Positions 59,466 through 64,000 of a stretch of 64,000 bases of DNA are shown in pieces. The position numbers and the translations under genes are program-made. How positions within the stretch are numbered: the stretch's first letter is position 1; the number at the start of each line of letters is the position of its first letter. The DNA comes from Diplolepis rosae (taxonomy: Eukaryota > Arthropoda > Insecta > Hymenoptera > Diplolepididae). The stretch lies in the NCBI GenBank assembly GCA_030998225.1, contig JAPYXD010000382.1:2790001-2854000 (forward strand), written 5' to 3'. Below the pieces are notes generated by a model. It did not search any database, was not told the origin of the DNA, and was given only the letters and a program-made list of their open reading frames with translations.

Positions 59466-60355
59466 TAAGGGGGAAGAATTGCGTGTCTAAATGTGCAACG
59501 CACTTACCCTTGGTGGTGGAAAATTCTCCGCCTGGGGAAATAATGGTCGAGGCTTCGAGTAAAACATCTTTATTGAGACTAAGTTGTTCTACACTGGCTA
59601 GCTTAAACTCTCTAACTTACACTGGACACTTCAATTCTTAGGCGGTGAGATACTCGGTACTTCCAGAGTGTCTCGTGAAGTCTTGGCTGTGCCTAGACGC
59701 GACTAACTAATTGTCACTTCGAAGGCCCTTTTTATAAGCAGGGAAATTGAGGGGAAAATCGCAGTAGAGGGAGTACTCGATTTTTTATTATAGGTTTTTC
59801 CTATTACTTTTCCTTCCCTTAACTCTGTACTTGAGTTAGTACGTCCTTGGGGGATGGGTCAGCGTCGTTTTTCCTCCTCACTCCTATTAGAAACTCTCTC
59901 TCACCCTTTCTATCTAGTTGGTACTGGATGGGTTGGGAAGGGGTAGGCGTGAAGAAGCGCTTTAGTTTTCTCCGCTTTTCGAGCTTTCTCTTAGCTTCTC
60001 TGTAGACTGTGAGTTTGCATCTTGGGCCCAGCGGGGAGGGAGGGGAGAGGGCTGCGTAGGTACTGCTACTTACCGCCTAGGAGAGAGCGAGAAAGCATGC
60101 GTGAGAGAAGGAGAGGGTAGACGCTGACGTGTATACTCAGGACTTTCTCTTTCTGCTATTCCAAAGGGTTTCGAAGCAACTTAAGCTTATGGCCAGGACA
60201 GGCGGCTTCATAATATTTACCGCCTAGAAGAGGCGCGTATAACAAATTTAACTGAACAAGATAAAAATATTTTATTCAGTATGAGATATCGAATGGATTA
60301 TTATCAATACTGTATAAAAGTTTCACTAATTTTTTGTTCCTTTCCTTTTGTTTAG

Positions 60356-61144
60356 AGATTTTTTGGCACTATCAGATTAACTGGAGGAACAAATGATCAT
60401 CCTTGTACACCAACCTTCTTGCAAATATACAAGATATTAGCTGCCTTTAGCATTTTGAAACCTCCAAAGCTTGGAAATTGTAGTACTTTCGATGGCAACC
60501 CTCCACAGCCCTTAATAACAATTTCAAAATTGAAAGAATTACATCAGTCGAATAGTAAAAGCGCAATTCAAGAAATTCGAGAAAAGTTGAAAGCAATAAT
60601 CGATTGTGAAGACACTGATTTTAGTGATTTTGTAGATGCAGTAGCGCACGATTATGCTTTACCAGCTGTTAGAGATTATTTGATTTTTTACACAACTGGT
60701 CGTATAACTGCTTACATTAAACAACACACTCAGTGTTCGACATGCTTAAATGCATTTTCGACTACTTCTGTAATTCATGCAGATACGATATCTTTTTCTA
60801 GTGATCAGTTACCTGAAAGTTTGAGTAGATTTGCAAAAATAAATAAAGATTTCATATATCCAAATGTTAAGTTATACAAGCTTATCAGAGTTGTCGAATA
60901 TCTATTTAACAAACATTGCCGGTCTAGCAATTCTTTTGATCTAATTCTAGACGATTTAATTTCATCTGAAACAAAATTTAGATTTCAATGCAAAGAACAC
61001 GCCAATGAAGCTGTGGAGATGTTGGCACATATAATTCAATTTTATCTTCAAATACGGATGAGACAATTCGTAAGACAGGAAATGGCTGAGATTAAAAAAG
61101 TTAGCGTCTTGAAGAAAAAAGCAGCCAAGCTTTGCGACACTTAA
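60356..61144 (+). pseudogene. P-element-like transposase, last exon
   Basis: A clear acceptor (ttccttttgtttag) ends at 60355. The exon encodes 262 residues from RFFGTIRLTGGTNDHPCTPT, then LQIYKILAAFSILKPPKLGN, to a stop at 61144. The FFG-IR-GG-NDHP block followed by the LKPPK-GNC stretch is the C-terminal signature of P-element/THAP9-type transposases, which cut and paste DNA. The rest includes CSTC and a C-terminal QFVRQEMAEI-KK-AAKL helix. This exon is intact. Upstream exons with the THAP DNA-binding and catalytic domains are not in the window, where copia-2 and the GC-rich unit occupy the expected place. Confidence 0.75.
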
Positions 61145-61176
61145 CTAGTCATCATCGATCTGTACATGTTAAAAAT

Positions 61177-62420
61177 ATGTACTAGCAAATTTTATAGTAA
61201 TAAATATTTTTTGTCATGTGAAACAAAATTTATTTTTCAATGCAAAGAACATGCCAATGAAACTGTAGAGATGTTAGCATATATGATTTAATTTTATTTT
61301 AAATAAGAATAAGGCAATTCGTAAGACAGAAAATGCCTGAAATTTAAAAATTTAGCGTCTTGAAAAAAAAGCATGCCAAGCTTTGCGACACTTAACTAGT
61401 CATCATCGATCTGTACATGTTAAAAATTTAAAATATGTTAAAAATATGTGTAAATTTGAAACTCCCTCCAAACTTGGTCGGTAGTCGCGCTCGTCATAAC
61501 GCGAGCAGCGACGTCGATCATGCGGAGTCATGAGAACGACGTAGAGAGGCAGACTCGTCGTTAAAAGAGCACATGGCGTTATATTAAAATTATATTAAAA
61601 TAATCATTAAGAATTATTAAGACTTAAACTGTTGTTGTCGACATTAGTGTAGATTCAGGTGCGTAATTAATGAAGATCACTTTTGTCAATGATTATTTCT
61701 TTTGTGTAAATACTTTGTAAATGTGTTGATTTATTACAGTTATATTACTGCATCACACGTGTCCTTCATCAATAACCTTAACCTCACTAATTCTCCTGAT
61801 ATCGGATACTAAGTTTTTGAGTCCAAAACTTACATATGTACTAGCAAATTTTATAGTAATGAATACTTTTTGTCATGTGAAACAAAATTTATTTTTCAAT
61901 GCAAAGAACACGCCAATGAAGCTGAAGTAGAGATGTTAGCATGTGTGATTTAAGTTTATTTTAAATAAGAATAAGACAATTCGTAAGACAGGAAATGGCT
62001 GAGATTAAAAAAGTTAGCGTCTTGAAGAAAAAAGCAGCCAAGCTTTGCGACACTTAACTAGTCATCATCGATCTGTACATGTTAAAAATATGTACTAGCA
62101 AATTTTATAGTAATGAATATTTTTTGTCATGTGAAACAAAATTTATTTTTCAATGCAAAGAACATGCCAATGAAACTGTAGAGATGTTAGCATATATGAT
62201 TTAATTTTATTTTAAATAAGAATAAGGCAATTCGTAAGACAGAAAATGGCTAAAATTTAAAAATTTAGCGTTTGAAAAAAAAGCATGCCAAGCTTTGCGA
62301 TACTTAACTAGTCATCATCGATTTGTACATGTTAAAGATTTAAAATATGTTAAAAATATGTACTAGCAAATTTTATAGTAATGATTATTTTTTGTTACAT
62401 TTACAAATTCTTAATTGAGT
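61177..62420 (+). repeat. Tandem copies of the P-like transposase 3' end
   Basis: 'atgtactagcaaattttata' recurs at 61177, 61836, 62090 and 62358. Without the solo LTR the period is about 254-269 bp. Each unit repeats, in decayed form, the last ~200 bp of the transposase exon, including 'caatgcaaagaacatgccaatgaa' and the 'gccaagctttgcgacacttaa' stop region. The last unit is partial and runs into the right arm. Confidence 0.88.
61449..61834. repeat. Solo LTR 3 (386 bp)
   Basis: Starts TGTAAATTTGAAAC and ends AAAACTTACA, flanked by TATG on both sides (61445-61448 and 61835-61838). The neighbouring tandem units show the uninterrupted target. No internal region. Confidence 0.85.
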
Positions 62421-62547
62421 AAATATTTCCCTTCGCATGGTTTTTTTATGTTAAACATAGGGCTTAACAAAATATTTATTTTTCATTTCATTCGTTTGAA
62501 GCTGGAAAATAAAAATGGAAAATACTTCTATTTATAAGCTTAAGCTT
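62090..62547 (+). repeat. Right inverted arm, partner of 47619-48080
   Basis: It ends AAGCTTAAGCTT after 'cttctatttat', mirroring the left arm. It overlaps the last tandem units of the transposase 3' end. Confidence 0.8.
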
Positions 62548-62915
62548 TTTATTTATTTTAAAATATATTTTCAATTATATGGGAATAACATAAAAAAATT
62601 TTTGTTCAGGATCTCAAGAATTCTTCACGCGTATCCACAATATATATTTTACGAAGTTTAATGTGTTCTTTTTTTTATTTTGTATTAATTAATTCATGCA
62701 AAATGTGTATTTTATGTCCTAGAATCGTTTTAGGAACATTTTTTCTTTTCATATTGTTCAGAAACTTAATTATTTAAAATTTTTTAAATATTTGTCTATT
62801 ACTACAATGCTTTTGTAGAGCGTGCCGCGTACAGCGCCGCTCTGGTGAGAAAACTTCGCACATAGAAATTATAATCACTAAGGAACCGCCATTTTGTTTT
62901 TAGTCGGACAGGGCT
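62548..62915. other. AT-rich spacer
   Basis: No features supported. A GC-richer patch lies at 62815-62850. Confidence 0.45.
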
Positions 62916-64000
62916 GAATAAGAGAACTTCACAAAAGTGGGCTGATAAACGCGCCCTCTGAACGCGTTGCGCAAAAGGTGTACTTTGCGCGTCGGTAAAT
63001 AATGAAAGTTAGAAAATCCAGAAATGATTTACCATCAGAATTTCTATGGAGGGGCAGCGGCGCGCGATGCCCTTATTTCTTCCTCGTCGCTCTTGCACGT
63101 GGGAACGGCTCGTCCCACTTCTCCTTATTCTCCTCGCTTCCTCCATGCAATGCTATTTTTAGATTTCACGCTTTCGGTTATCGAGTCGAAATTGAGAATT
63201 GTGTATTTCTGTCGAAACCGTGCAAAAGAGGCGCGAAGCAGACGACAATTTCAAATTTACGAAATATGTTATTTAAGAAACAACACTTTTTTTCCGATAT
63301 TTTGGAAAAAATCTGCCTAAAGTAAAAATCTAAAATATCGTGTGAAATTTTATAAGCATTTGAACACTTAAAAAATAAACTTTCAGTAAAATTTGATGCC
63401 AATAAATGTTCGAAATTTGAATCAATATATATTTTCCTATTCAAATTTCCATACTTTTTATCAATTTTATACATTTAAAAACTTTTTAGTTAGATATTTT
63501 CTATTAAGAAGAGATAAACATAAAATTCAAGTTTAAAATTTACATAAAAATGTTTGTCCGAAGTGTTCAAATCTTGTTACAATATGACAAAATCATATGA
63601 ACGAGTTCAATTTTTTTAATGAAATATTTTGTAATTTTTAATTTGTCTGTTCTTCTGAAATCGGAGGAAGATTTGAAGAGTAAACAACAAATTTTCCAAT
63701 GGAATTCAAGGTCAATAAATGCTTAAAGTTCTATATTAAAATTTTAATTACAAAATTTTTAAGCTTTGTAACTATGACATTTTTTGGAATTTACATCTTC
63801 TACATGACAAATTGTATATATATATAAATTACCATCGGAAATTACAGGTTGACCTGGAGTTTCAACTTTCGTTAAAGTGATTTATTTTATAGAAAGATAT
63901 TACAAAAGAAATTTTAATTTAGATATCTTTGAAGGAAATTAATAAGTATGTAAAAAAATTAAAGTTTTAAAAGATTTTTTTTATTATGTCTTCATAGTGA
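62916..64000. repeat. Second copy of the hAT-like element arm, running off the window
   Basis: Collinear with 34027-35122 plus 36528 to about 36730, with a roughly 100 bp deletion near 63545. It lacks the first 32 bp (CAGAGATG... end), so its border differs. At about 63822 it shows the ATAT site without solo LTR 1. Open frames inside match those at 34040-34580 only because the DNA is repeated. Confidence 0.85.

Larger units (their letters stand above)
58050..60244 (-). mobile_element. GC-rich unit, probably the 5' part of an unclassified retroelement
   Basis: GC content jumps relative to both flanks, at about 58080 and 60230. On the minus strand the right end starts TGTTATACGCGCC. It contains TATAAAAAG at about 59730 and AATAAAG near 59565, an LTR-like order of promoter and polyadenylation signals, followed by a minisatellite and a long exon. 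No reverse transcriptase is present and borders are tentative. It lies within the interval between the inverted arms. Confidence 0.4.

Overview
This window is eukaryotic, almost certainly from an insect genome. The evidence is AT-rich non-coding DNA, GT-AG splice junctions, insect-type mariner, Tc1-like, hAT-like and P-like DNA transposons, Ty1/copia elements primed by half an initiator tRNA-Met, Ty3/gypsy elements, and an R1-clade LINE. Only one piece looks like a conserved host gene: a single ankyrin exon at 12369-12532 (+). Everything else that codes is of transposon origin or unplaced, and nearly all of it is broken. The order of insect cannot be decided from this sequence.

Layout. 0-2.9 kb: remnant of a minus-strand copia element. 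3-8.3 kb: mariner scrap, a 2 kb foldback element, and a Tc1-like element with a mariner deletion derivative inside it. A 214 bp inverted repeat pair (22-235 and 8068-8283) brackets this part. 9.5-12.1 kb: R1-like LINE remnant (minus). 12.3-12.6 kb: ankyrin exon. 14.1-14.6 kb: N-terminal half of a mariner transposase. 15.8-24.2 kb: plus-strand Ty3/gypsy element with a very long candidate LTR and a locally inverted end of pol. 24.2-29.5 kb: minus-strand gypsy element with both LTRs, whose gag is split by a second copy of the foldback element. 31.1-32.5 kb: a 1.37 kb near-perfect palindrome.

32.7-46.2 kb is a set of nested insertions. A MITE-like repeat is split by a gypsy-type solo LTR. That LTR is split by an 11.2 kb hAT-like long-inverted-repeat element with an 8 bp target duplication. 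This element in turn holds another solo LTR and two or three further MITEs. A second copy of one arm runs off the right end of the window (62.9-64 kb) and shows the empty site of the inner solo LTR.

47.6-62.5 kb is bounded by inverted arms derived from the 3' end of a P-like transposase. Inside, on the plus strand, lie a DUF4218-like transposase C-terminus, a spliced DUF4806-type gene remnant, and the last exon of the P-like transposase, whose 3' end is tandemly repeated downstream. A fairly young copia element (267 bp LTRs, 5 bp target duplication) and a GC-rich minus-strand unit with a 284-codon exon and a minisatellite have landed within this interval.

There is no operon logic. The interest lies in nested transposition, foldback structures and decayed mobile genes. 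Coordinates of repeat ends were read by eye and may be off by a few bases unless a target duplication is given.
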